From Nocardioides conyzicola (GTDB lineage Bacteria; Actinomycetota; Actinomycetes; Propionibacteriales; Nocardioidaceae): a stretch of DNA of 64,000 bases. Position numbers and translations under genes: made by a program. This document shows, piece after piece, positions 35,005 through 42,853 of the stretch; position 1 is the stretch's first letter, and each line of letters opens with the position of its first letter. The stretch spans positions 372,001 through 436,000 of the forward strand of contig NZ_BAABKM010000005.1 of assembly GCF_039543825.1 (NCBI RefSeq). Direction: 5' to 3'. The notes beneath the pieces are model-generated. The model had not been told where the DNA came from and did no database searches. It was given only the letters and a program-made list of their open reading frames with translations.

Positions 35005-36305
35005 CCGTCTCGCGGGTCGTCGTGGTCGGGGGCGGGTTCGGCGGCCTCGCGGCGGCGCTCCGCCTGGCCAAGCTCGGCCACGACGTCACCCTGGTCGAGC
35101 GCTCCCCCGGCCTGGGCGGCCCGCTGGCGGAGATCACCGCCGGCGAGTTCGCCTGGGACGCGGGACCGACGTACACCCTGCTCCCGGCCGTGGTGCGCGA
35201 CCTCTTCCGCAAGACCGGGCGGCCGGTCGAGCGGGAGCTGGAGCTGGTGCCGCTGGACGTGGTCCGCGAGCACCGGTTCGAGGACGGCTCGGCGGTGCGG
35301 CTGCCGACCGGGCGCGCCGCGCAGCTCGCCGCCTTCGACGAGCTCGGGCCCGGGCTCGGCCAGCGGTGGGTCGACCACGTCGCGTCGTACGCCGACGACT
35401 GGGACGTGCTGCGCCGCGGCTACCTCGAGAACCCCTGGCAGCCCGACGACCTCCCCCGCGACCTGGCTGCGCGCCTGGACAGCCGCGAGACGATGCACAA
35501 ACGGCTGCGGAAGACGTTCAAGGACGAGCGGCTGCGGCTGGTGGCCGGGCACCCGTTCGTCGCCGAGGGGCACGAGCTGCGCAACGTGCCGGCCTGGGCC
35601 GGCTCCACGGCGTACGTCGAGCAGCGCTTCGGCGCCTGGACGGTCGAGGGCGGCATGACCCGGCTGGGCAGCGCCCTGGTGGACCGCCTCGCGACCCGCA
35701 ACGTGACGACCCTCGCCGGCACCGAGGCCACCGACCTGGTGGTGCGCGAGGGCCGCGTCGTGGCGGTGGAGACGACCGCCGGCACCCTGGACGCCGACGT
35801 CGTGGTGTGCGCGATCGACCCGCGCCGGCTGCCCGCACTGGCGGCGTACGTCGTGCGCACGATGCCCGCGATCCCGCCGGTGGTGGCCTACCTCGGCCTC
35901 GAGGGCGACGCCCCGGAGCTGCCGCACGAGCTGGTGCTGCACGGCGACCCGATGCTGGTGGTGCGGACCGGTGGCCGGGCCCCTGCGGGCGCGTCCACGC
36001 TGACCGTGCACGGGCGCGGGCGGCTCTCCGAGGACCTCCTGCGCGCGCTCGCCCGGCACCGGATCGACCTGCGTGCCCAGGTGGTCGAGCGGATCGACCT
36101 CAGCCCGCGCGACCAGGTCGACCGCTGGGGCGGCTCCCCGATGGGCGTGCTGTGGCAGGGCCGCGCGACCGTGCGGCAGCGGCTGGGTCCGCGGACCCCG
36201 ATCGAGGGCGTGTACGCCGCCGGCGCGCACGCCACCCCCGGCTCCGGGCTGCCGTTCGTGGGGCTGTCCGCTGCGCTGGTGGCGGCGGAGGTGGGAAGCG
36301 CCTGA
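35001..36305 (+). CDS. CrtI-like FAD/NAD(P)-dependent oxidoreductase
   Basis: 434 residues. The N-terminal dinucleotide site VVVVGGGFGGLAAALRLAKLG with a downstream acidic residue (LVERSPGLGG) is classic for phytoene-desaturase-like amine oxidases. The C-terminus has GVYAAGAHATPGSGLPFVGLSAALVA, the FAD-binding end motif (AAGAHATPGSGLP). The reaction may be a carotenoid or polyprenyl desaturation; a polyprenyl synthase lies 1 kb downstream, but no phytoene synthase is seen, so the substrate is open. GTG start overlaps the preceding stop as GTGA. Confidence 0.8.
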   Translation: MTVSRVVVVGGGFGGLAAALRLAKLGHDVTLVERSPGLGGPLAEITAGEFAWDAGPTYTLLPAVVRDLFRKTGRPVERELELVPLDVVREHRFEDGSAVRLPTGRAAQLAAFDELGPGLGQRWVDHVASYADDWDVLRRGYLENPWQPDDLPRDLAARLDSRETMHKRLRKTFKDERLRLVAGHPFVAEGHELRNVPAWAGSTAYVEQRFGAWTVEGGMTRLGSALVDRLATRNVTTLAGTEATDLVVREGRVVAVETTAGTLDADVVVCAIDPRRLPALAAYVVRTMPAIPPVVAYLGLEGDAPELPHELVLHGDPMLVVRTGGRAPAGASTLTVHGRGRLSEDLLRALARHRIDLRAQVVERIDLSPRDQVDRWGGSPMGVLWQGRATVRQRLGPRTPIEGVYAAGAHATPGSGLPFVGLSAALVAAEVGSA

Positions 36306-36312
36306 GGGGTCG

Positions 36313-37203
36313 TCAGACGCTCATGTTGAGCGCGGCGAAGATCTCGCGCGTCGCCTTCGACCGGTTCAGCGTGTAGAAGTGCAGGCCCGGTGCGCCGCCG
36401 TCGAGCAGCTCCTCGCAGAGCTCGGCGGCGATCGCGATCCCGGCGGCCCTCATCGCGACCGGGTCGCCCTCGTGGGCGGCGATCCGCTCGACGACCGACG
36501 CGGGCACGTCGGTGCCGATCAGCTCGCCCTGGCGGCGGATGTTGGCGAGGTTCAGGATCGGCATGATGCCCGGCAGGATCGGCAGGTCCGAGCCGCGGGC
36601 GCGCACCCGCTCGACGAGGTCGAAGTAGTCGGAGGCGCGGAAGAACATCTGGGTGACCGCGAACTCCGCGCCGGCCCGGCCCTTCGCGACCAGCACGTCC
36701 GCGTCGGCGTCCAGCGACGCGGCGGACGGGTGTCCCTCGGGGAAGGCGGCGACGCCGATGCTGAAGTCACCGCGACCACGGGTCAGCGCGACGAGCTCCT
36801 CGGCGTACGTCAGCCCGCCCTCGGTCGGGGTCCAGGGCGCCCGCGGTCCAGCCTCGGGGTCGCCGCGCAGCACCATGACGTTGCCGATGCCGACCTCGGC
36901 GTACGAGTCGAGGACGCCCTCGAGCTCCTCGCGGGTGTGGGACACGCAGGTCAGGTGCGCCATCGGGGTCAGCGACGTCTCCGCCGCGATCCTCCCGGTG
37001 ACCCGGACCGTGGTCTCCCTCGTCGACCCGCCGGCGCCGTACGTCACGGAGACGAAGGTCGGCCGGTAGGGCTCCAGCTCGCGGATCGCCTGCCAGAGCT
37101 GCTCCTCGCCCGCCTCGTCCTTCGGCGGGAAGAACTCGAAGGAGAAGGACCGCTCGCCGGCCCGGATCAGGTCGCCGATCCGAGGTGCCTTCGTGTTCGC
37201 CAT
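36313..37203 (-). CDS. metF: 5,10-methylenetetrahydrofolate reductase
   Basis: 296 residues. The TIM barrel shows FSFEFFPPKDEAGEEQLW (catalytic Glu), SVTYGAGGSTRE, AHLTCVSHTREEL, VMVLRGDP and FAVTQMFFRASDYFDLV, which are the FAD and folate motifs. It supplies methyl-THF for methionine synthesis. The ATG at 37203 is 7 nt after TAGACT and has no ribosome site, so it is probably leaderless. It converges with the oxidoreductase, leaving 7 bp. Confidence 0.96.
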   Translation of the reverse strand: MANTKAPRIGDLIRAGERSFSFEFFPPKDEAGEEQLWQAIRELEPYRPTFVSVTYGAGGSTRETTVRVTGRIAAETSLTPMAHLTCVSHTREELEGVLDSYAEVGIGNVMVLRGDPEAGPRAPWTPTEGGLTYAEELVALTRGRGDFSIGVAAFPEGHPSAASLDADADVLVAKGRAGAEFAVTQMFFRASDYFDLVERVRARGSDLPILPGIMPILNLANIRRQGELIGTDVPASVVERIAAHEGDPVAMRAAGIAIAAELCEELLDGGAPGLHFYTLNRSKATREIFAALNMSV

Positions 37204-37210
37204 ACGCAAC

Positions 37211-37261
37211 AGTCTAAGGACGGGGACCGCGCGTCGGGCATCGACGTCCACTGGCTAGTCT
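37211..37261. promoter_or_regulatory. Divergent leaderless promoters of metF and the polyprenyl synthase
   Basis: The minus strand has TAGACT (37216-37211), 7 nt before the metF ATG. The plus strand has TAGTCT (37256-37261), 7 nt before a GTG at 37269. Both fit TANNNT at the distance expected for a start codon at or next to the transcription start. Confidence 0.6.
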
Positions 37262-37268
37262 CGTGGCC

Positions 37269-38336
37269 GTGACGGCGAACGGGTGGGACAGCGCCGGCTT
37301 CCGGGACCGCGTCCAGGTCGCGCTGGACGCCTTCCTCGACGACCAGGCCCGGCTGCTGGAGCCACTCGGCAGCGACGCCGCCCGGCTCGTCGCCGAGGCG
37401 CGTACGTCGGTCCGCGGTGGCAAGCGCTTCCGGGCCTCGTTCTGCTACTGGGGCCACCGCGCGGTCGCGCCGCCGGCCGACGAGGACTCCCTGGTCCGTG
37501 CCTGCGCCGCCCTCGAGCTGCTGCACGCCAGCGCGCTGGTCCACGACGACCTGATGGACGCCTCGGACACCCGCCGTGGTCGGCCGGCCACCCACCGCGC
37601 CTTCGAGCGCGAGCACCGGGCCGCCGGGTGGCGCGGCGACGAGGAGCAGTACGGCGCGGCCGCCGCGATCCTGCTCGGCGACCTGCTGCTGAGCTGGGCC
37701 GACGAGCTGCTGCGGCGCTGCGGCCTGCCGATCACCCAGGTCGCGCCGGCCCTCGAGGTCTTCGACCGCTGCCGATCGGAGGTCATCGCCGGGCAGTTCC
37801 TCGACGTCTCGGTGCAGGCCCGCGGGCGTGCCGACGTCGAGGCCGCGATGACCGTGCTGCGCTACAAGTCGGCGAAGTACTCCATCGAGCGCCCCCTCCA
37901 CATCGGCGCCGCCCTCGCGGGTGCGCCGGCGGAGACGATGCGGGCGCTGTCGGAGTTCGGCCTGCCGCTGGGTGAGGCGTTCCAGCTCCGCGACGACCTG
38001 CTCGGCGTCTTCGGCGATCCCGCCACCACCGGCAAGCCCGCGGGCGACGACCTGATCGAGGGCAAGCGCACCGTGCTCGTCGCGCTCGCGCTCGACGCCG
38101 CCTCCCCGGGCGACGCCGCGCTCCTCGACCGGTCGCTCGGCACCGACCTCTCCCCCGACGACGTGGCCGAGCTGCGCCGGGTCATCGACTCCAGCGGTGC
38201 CCACGACCAGGTCGAGGCCGTCATCGACGAGCTCGCCACCCACGCCGTACGCGCCCTCGGCCGTGCAGATTTCGACGAGCACGCCACCGAGGTCCTCCGC
38301 GGGCTCGCGGCCTCGGCGACGCAGCGCGCGGTCTAG
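37269..38336 (+). CDS. Polyprenyl diphosphate synthase (GGPP/IdsA type)
   Basis: 355 residues. The first aspartate-rich motif is VHDDLMDASDTRRGRP (DDxxD) and the second is LRDDLLGVFGD; GGKRFRA near the start binds pyrophosphate. It condenses IPP with allylic diphosphates; the chain length is not certain, geranylgeranyl being the usual product in this synteny. The GTG at 37269 is preferred to the one at 37263 because only the former fits the leaderless promoter. Its TAG overlaps the response-regulator TAG (CTAG). Confidence 0.9.
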   Translation: MTANGWDSAGFRDRVQVALDAFLDDQARLLEPLGSDAARLVAEARTSVRGGKRFRASFCYWGHRAVAPPADEDSLVRACAALELLHASALVHDDLMDASDTRRGRPATHRAFEREHRAAGWRGDEEQYGAAAAILLGDLLLSWADELLRRCGLPITQVAPALEVFDRCRSEVIAGQFLDVSVQARGRADVEAAMTVLRYKSAKYSIERPLHIGAALAGAPAETMRALSEFGLPLGEAFQLRDDLLGVFGDPATTGKPAGDDLIEGKRTVLVALALDAASPGDAALLDRSLGTDLSPDDVAELRRVIDSSGAHDQVEAVIDELATHAVRALGRADFDEHATEVLRGLAASATQRAV

Positions 38337-38977
38337 GCGAGCCCGGCTTCGTACGCCGCGATGACGAGGTGTACCCGGTCGCGGACACCCAGCTTCGCCA
38401 GGATCCGGGCCACGTGGGTCTTCGCGGTGAGCGGGCTGACGATCAGCTCGTCCGCGATCTCCTGGTTGCTCCGACCGGCAGCGACCAGGCGGAACACCTC
38501 GTGCTCGCGTGCCGTCAGGCTGGCCAGCCGTTCGGGTGCAGGCGCGTCGGGGCGACTCAGCGCACGCGTGATGACCGCCCTGGTCGCGCCGGGCGAGAGC
38601 AGCGCCTCCCCCGCCGCGACGGTGCGGATGGCGTCGAGCAGCGCATCCGGACGGGTGTCCTTGGGCAGGAATCCACATGCCCCCGCGCGAAGGCCGCGCA
38701 GGACATTGGTGTCCGTCTCGAACGTGGTCAGGATCAGCACCTTGCTGCCGCTCGATCCATCGTGAGCGGAGATCTGCCGAGTCGCCTCGATGCCGTCGGT
38801 GCCGGGCATCCTGATGTCCATCAGCACGACGTCGGGATGCAGGTCCCGGGTCATCGTCACCGCTTCGTCGCCGGTGCCGGCCTCTCCGACGGCCTGCATG
38901 TCGTCAGCTGAGTCGACCAGCAGCGCGAACGCGCCGCGCACCAGGGTCTGGTCGTCGGCCAGGAGGACGCGGATCAC
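38333..38977 (-). CDS. NarL/LuxR-type response regulator
   Basis: 214 residues. The receiver domain has LLADDQTLVRGAF, the phosphoacceptor Asp in DVVLMDIRMPGTDG (about residue 54) and the lysine in LGFLPKDT-like GFLPKDTRPDALL. The C-terminal LuxR helix-turn-helix is LTAREHEVFRLVAAGRSNQEIADEL. It pairs with the kinase upstream, whose stop overlaps its GTG, and probably controls the MMPL exporter operon itself. Confidence 0.95.
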   Translation of the reverse strand: MIRVLLADDQTLVRGAFALLVDSADDMQAVGEAGTGDEAVTMTRDLHPDVVLMDIRMPGTDGIEATRQISAHDGSSGSKVLILTTFETDTNVLRGLRAGACGFLPKDTRPDALLDAIRTVAAGEALLSPGATRAVITRALSRPDAPAPERLASLTAREHEVFRLVAAGRSNQEIADELIVSPLTAKTHVARILAKLGVRDRVHLVIAAYEAGLA

Positions 38978-40143
38978 GACGGCACCCGCCAGATCTCCGG
39001 CAGGGGCAGGCTCGCCCGCACCTCGAACCCGCCGGACTCCCCGGGGCCGGCGGACAGCTCGCCGCCGACGGCCTGCGCCCGCCCGGTCATCCCGACGATC
39101 CCGAAGCCGGCCGACGCCACCGACGAGCTCGGTCGCGCGGGACCGTGGTCGACGACGGCGATCCGCAGGCGGCGGCCGTCCTGGCCGAGGCTGACGGTCG
39201 CGTTCGTGGCCGTCGAGTGTCGGATGACATTGGTGAGCGACTCCTGGATGATCCGGTAGGCCACGACCGACACCGTCGACGGCAGCTCGTCCGACGGCCC
39301 GTCAGCCTCCACGTCGACCTGCACTCCGGCCGCCTCGGCCATCTCCACCAGACGCTGCAGCTCGCCGAGGTGGGGCGCCGGCTCGGTCGGCTCGGCCTCG
39401 CCACCGTGCAGCACGTCCAGCACGGCACGCAGCTCGTGAAGCGTGGCCCGGCTCGTGTCCGACAGGCTGTGCAGCGTGGTCGACAGCTCCCGCAGCGACG
39501 CATCCTCGCGCGTCGGCAGCTGGTCGATCAGGTGCGCGGCGACGGACGCCTGGACGTTCGCGACCGCGAGGCCGTGCGCCAGGACGTCGTGCACCTCGGC
39601 AGCGATCAGCACCCGCTCCTCGGCGACCCGCCGCTCGACCTCGTCGGCCCGCTCCTGCTCGAGCCGCGCGGCAACGACGTCCTTCCAGTTCTGGTGGAAG
39701 CGGACCGCCAGCCCGGCACAGAAGGCCATGGCCAGCCAGCCGACGCCGAGGACAGCATCACCAGGCTCCCCCGAAGCGGCCACGACCTGCACGGTCACGG
39801 CGGCCACCGCCACCAGCGCGGCGACGGCTCGCCGCGGCGGCTCGCCGTAGCGCGCCGCCGCGAACCCCGCCACCAGCGAGGCCGGCATCGTGGCCTCATG
39901 GGGATAGTCGAGCAGGTGGTACGGCGTTGCCACCACGAGGACCGCGAGGACGACGGGGATCGGCCAGCGCCGGCGGACCAGCAACGGCGCTGACATCGCG
40001 GCCAGGAGCATGAACGCCCCCAGGTCCAGACCTCGCTCCCCCTCGACGTCGACCGCCTCGAGCGTGAGCGCGACGACGACGCCGAGCACGAACGACCCCG
40101 CCGCCAGCAGCCGATCGGCCACCGGCGGACGGAGCGCCGTCAT
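38974..40143 (-). CDS. Sensor histidine kinase (HisKA_3 type)
   Basis: 389 residues. About five TM helices fill residues 10-150. The dimerisation and phosphorylation domain has VLIAAEVHDVLAHGLAV (phosphoacceptor His in EVHDVLAH). The ATPase domain shows the N-box QESLTNVIRHS and the G-box GFGIVGMTGRAQAVGG. It is the cognate kinase of the NarL-type regulator and lies 3 bp after the MMPL gene. The sensed signal is unknown, perhaps the exporter's substrate. Confidence 0.94.
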   Translation of the reverse strand: MTALRPPVADRLLAAGSFVLGVVVALTLEAVDVEGERGLDLGAFMLLAAMSAPLLVRRRWPIPVVLAVLVVATPYHLLDYPHEATMPASLVAGFAAARYGEPPRRAVAALVAVAAVTVQVVAASGEPGDAVLGVGWLAMAFCAGLAVRFHQNWKDVVAARLEQERADEVERRVAEERVLIAAEVHDVLAHGLAVANVQASVAAHLIDQLPTREDASLRELSTTLHSLSDTSRATLHELRAVLDVLHGGEAEPTEPAPHLGELQRLVEMAEAAGVQVDVEADGPSDELPSTVSVVAYRIIQESLTNVIRHSTATNATVSLGQDGRRLRIAVVDHGPARPSSSVASAGFGIVGMTGRAQAVGGELSAGPGESGGFEVRASLPLPEIWRVPS

Positions 40144-40146
40144 CGT

Positions 40147-42267
40147 TCACACAGCGTCATCGACACAGTCCTCACTCGCCCGTGAGAGCTTGCTGGGCCA
40201 CCAGATCCGCGAGCCCAGCGACATCGTCAGTGCGGGAACCACGATGGACCGCACCAGCAAGGTGTCGATGAGCACGCCGACGGCGACCAGTATCCCCATT
40301 TGGATCAGCATGACGAGCGGCAGCGTGGCGAGCACCGCGAACGTCGCCGCCAGCACGACACCGGCCGAGGTGATCACGCCGCCGGTCACCGCGAGCCCAC
40401 GCTTCGTACCCTCGACGGTGCCGTGCCGTGCGGCTTCCTCACGGACCCGGGTCATCAGGAAGATGTTGTAGTCGACACCGAGGGCGACCAGGAAGAGGAA
40501 CCCGATCAGGGGCACCGACGACTCCCAGCCGGCGAAGCCGAGCACGTGGTCGAACAACAGGTTGCACAGTCCGAGTGCTCCGAAGAACGACACCACCACG
40601 GTGGCGACCAGGACCAGCGGAGCGACGATCGCCCTCAGCAGCAGCCCGAGGATGACGAGCACCACCAGCAGGACCAGCGGCATCACCAGGTTGCGGTCGC
40701 TCGTGTTGGTCTCGTCCGTGTCCAGCAGCTCGGCGCTCGGTCCGCCGACGAGTGCGTCCTCGCCGGCGACCTCGTCCAGGTGTGTCCGCAGCCGCTTGAT
40801 CGTGGCCGTCTCACGCGCACTCTCCGGCGAGTCGACGGGGATCGCCGAGATCTCCACCCAGTCGTCACTCGCCCGGCGGATCTCGGCGCTGGCGACCCCC
40901 GGCGTGCTCCGCACGGCGGCCAGGACCTCGTCGCGCCGGTCCGGTCGGCTCATCACCCTGACCGGCTGACCGCCTTGGTCGGGGAAGCGCTCGTCGATCG
41001 TCTTCGCCCCGATCACCGAGTCCGGCGTCGCACGGGCGAACTGGTCCAGCTGCGGGAGAGAGCCGCTGGCACCCACAAGGCCGAACGCGAGACCGCCGAG
41101 GACCACCAACGGCACCACCCAGCTGACGATGCGGCGGCGATCGATCGCCTCGCCGAGGCGAGCCCACCGGGATGACGCTGCGTGCGCCTCGGCCCCGAGC
41201 CGCGGCACGAACGGCCAGAAGACCCGGCGCCCGAGCACGACCAGCATAGCCGGGAAGAACGTCAGCATCACCAATAGCGCCGAGCCGATGCCCGCTGCCC
41301 CCACGGGGCCGAGACCGCTGGTGCTGTTGAGATCCGCGACCAGGAGGCACAGCAGACCGGCGACCACCGTTGCCGCCGAGGCGAGGATGGCCGGGCCGGC
41401 CCCTCGTAGCGCCGCCAGCATCGCGTCGATGGGCCGCTCGTGGTGGTGCAGCTCCTCGCGGTAGCGAGACACGAGGAGCAAGGCGTAGTCGGTGCCCGCG
41501 CCGAAGACCAGGACGATCAGCAGCGCCGAGCTCATGCTGGTGATGGTGAAGTCGAAGACCTGGGTGAGGACGTAGACGGCACCCATCGACAGCACCGCCG
41601 CGACCCCGACCGCCGTGAGCGGGACCAGCCACAACAGTGGACTGCGGTAGGTCAGGATCAGCAGGACCGCCACCACGACGGCCGTGGCCAGCAGCAGCTT
41701 TGCGTCGACGCTGTCGAAGACCTCGTCCATGTCGGCCCCGATCGCTGACGGACCGGTGACATAGGCGTCCAGACCGTCCGGTCGGTCGGCGAGCAGGTCC
41801 CGTGCATCGGCCACCGAGACGGCCTCGGCCTCGTCGTCGACCCACTCGCGGTCGAGCGGCAGCCCGAACATCAGGGCCGTGCCGTCGTCGGAGTCGACGA
41901 TCTGCGGAGGTGCGTCGGTGTCGATGCCGAATCGCTCCGCCAGCGCGGTGTAGCCGCGTGCGGCCGCCTCTCGATCACCCGGTTGGAGGCCGCCGGCGCG
42001 TTCGTACACGACCACGAGCAGGCCGTCCTCCCCGCCGGGCAGACCGGCCGTGGCCTGAAGCACCTTGGTCGACTGAGCGCTGGCCGGCAGGTAGTCGGCC
42101 TGGTTGTCGCGCGTCACCGAGTCGAGCCGGCCGGCCAGGGAGAAGCTGCCCACCGCCAGCCCGATCCACACAGCCAGCACGAGCCACGGCAGCACGGTCT
42201 TCGTCCGTGATCTCTTCGGTCTCGGGTCCGCACCGGAGTGGTCCGGCGCCAGCAGCTCAGAAGTCAT
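40147..42267 (-). CDS. MMPL/RND-family transporter
   Basis: 706 residues arranged as two repeats of one TM helix, an extracytoplasmic domain and five TM helices. The family motif GAGTDYALLLVSRYREELH occurs in repeat 1 and GVDYNIFLMTRVREEAARHG in repeat 2, providing the proton-relay Asp-Tyr pairs. It exports lipids or drugs using the proton gradient. The ATG at 42267 follows GGGAG; an upstream in-frame ATG at 42336 lies inside a palindrome. It is first in a three-gene operon with the kinase and regulator. Confidence 0.92.
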   Translation of the reverse strand: MTSELLAPDHSGADPRPKRSRTKTVLPWLVLAVWIGLAVGSFSLAGRLDSVTRDNQADYLPASAQSTKVLQATAGLPGGEDGLLVVVYERAGGLQPGDREAAARGYTALAERFGIDTDAPPQIVDSDDGTALMFGLPLDREWVDDEAEAVSVADARDLLADRPDGLDAYVTGPSAIGADMDEVFDSVDAKLLLATAVVVAVLLILTYRSPLLWLVPLTAVGVAAVLSMGAVYVLTQVFDFTITSMSSALLIVLVFGAGTDYALLLVSRYREELHHHERPIDAMLAALRGAGPAILASAATVVAGLLCLLVADLNSTSGLGPVGAAGIGSALLVMLTFFPAMLVVLGRRVFWPFVPRLGAEAHAASSRWARLGEAIDRRRIVSWVVPLVVLGGLAFGLVGASGSLPQLDQFARATPDSVIGAKTIDERFPDQGGQPVRVMSRPDRRDEVLAAVRSTPGVASAEIRRASDDWVEISAIPVDSPESARETATIKRLRTHLDEVAGEDALVGGPSAELLDTDETNTSDRNLVMPLVLLVVLVILGLLLRAIVAPLVLVATVVVSFFGALGLCNLLFDHVLGFAGWESSVPLIGFLFLVALGVDYNIFLMTRVREEAARHGTVEGTKRGLAVTGGVITSAGVVLAATFAVLATLPLVMLIQMGILVAVGVLIDTLLVRSIVVPALTMSLGSRIWWPSKLSRASEDCVDDAV

Positions 42268-42322
42268 GGCGATCACGCTCCCAAGCCAGCAGGGCCTGGC
42301 GCGTCCGGCCACAGCAGACACT

Positions 42323-42350
42323 TCGTCGTACTCCAAGCGGAGTACGACGA
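42323..42350. promoter_or_regulatory. 28-bp palindrome before the MMPL operon
   Basis: Perfect 12-bp arms TCGTCGTACTCC and GGAGTACGACGA with AAGC between. It begins 10 bp after the Rv2175c-type gene stop and ends 56 bp before the MMPL start. It may be that gene's terminator or an operator for the MMPL operon, for example for a NarL-type regulator. Confidence 0.6.
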
Positions 42351-42360
42351 GCCGGGTGAG

Positions 42361-42732
42361 CTACAGCGAGATGGCCTGCGCGCGCCGCTTGACCTCGGAG
42401 CCGCGGTTCTCGCGCAGCGCGTCGATCGGGCGCCCGGGGTAGTCGTCGTCGGTGAAGATCCAGGCGATGCACTCGCGGTCGTCGTAGCGACCGTCGTGGA
42501 GAATGGTCAGCAGGCCGGGCAGCCCCTTGACGACGAGGCCGTCCTGGATGAAGTCGGCCGGGACCTGCTGACCGGCGCCCGGCGACGGGACCGCCGCGGC
42601 GAGCTCGTGGTCGCGGATCATCGTGCGCACCTTGCCGACCGTCACGCCGAGGGCCTCGGCGGTGGCGGCCCAGTCCAGCCACTCGGGCACCAGGGCGGCG
42701 AGGTCGGCTTCGGCGAGTCGCGAAATGTCCAT
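42361..42732 (-). CDS. Rv2175c-family DNA-binding protein
   Basis: 123 residues. A winged-helix-like N-terminal part (WLDWAATAEALGVTVGKVRTMIRDHEL) and the C-terminal GLLTILHDGRYDDRECIAWIFT are typical of Rv2175c. In M. tuberculosis that protein is phosphorylated by PknL, encoded next door and divergently, as here. It starts 6 nt after AACACT, so may be leaderless. DNA binding is a family property, not shown here. Confidence 0.88.
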   Translation of the reverse strand: MDISRLAEADLAALVPEWLDWAATAEALGVTVGKVRTMIRDHELAAAVPSPGAGQQVPADFIQDGLVVKGLPGLLTILHDGRYDDRECIAWIFTDDDYPGRPIDALRENRGSEVKRRAQAISL

Positions 42733-42804
42733 GGGTCCAGTGTTCCACCCGAGGCCTCGCCACGCCGCACCGACGTCAAGCGGGCCAGCGGCGTGCGCCG
42801 TCCG

Positions 42805-42810
42805 TACGAT
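42805..42810 (+). promoter_or_regulatory. Probable -10 of the pknL-type gene (TACGAT)
   Basis: TACGAT lies 43 bp before the GTG start in the 121-bp divergent gap with the Rv2175c-type gene. It fits TANNNT; the ribosome site AGGAGG is at 42842-42847. Confidence 0.5.
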
Positions 42811-42853
42811 TGAGGTCCCGGATCCTTCCCCGTCCGGTCACAGGAGGGTCGCT

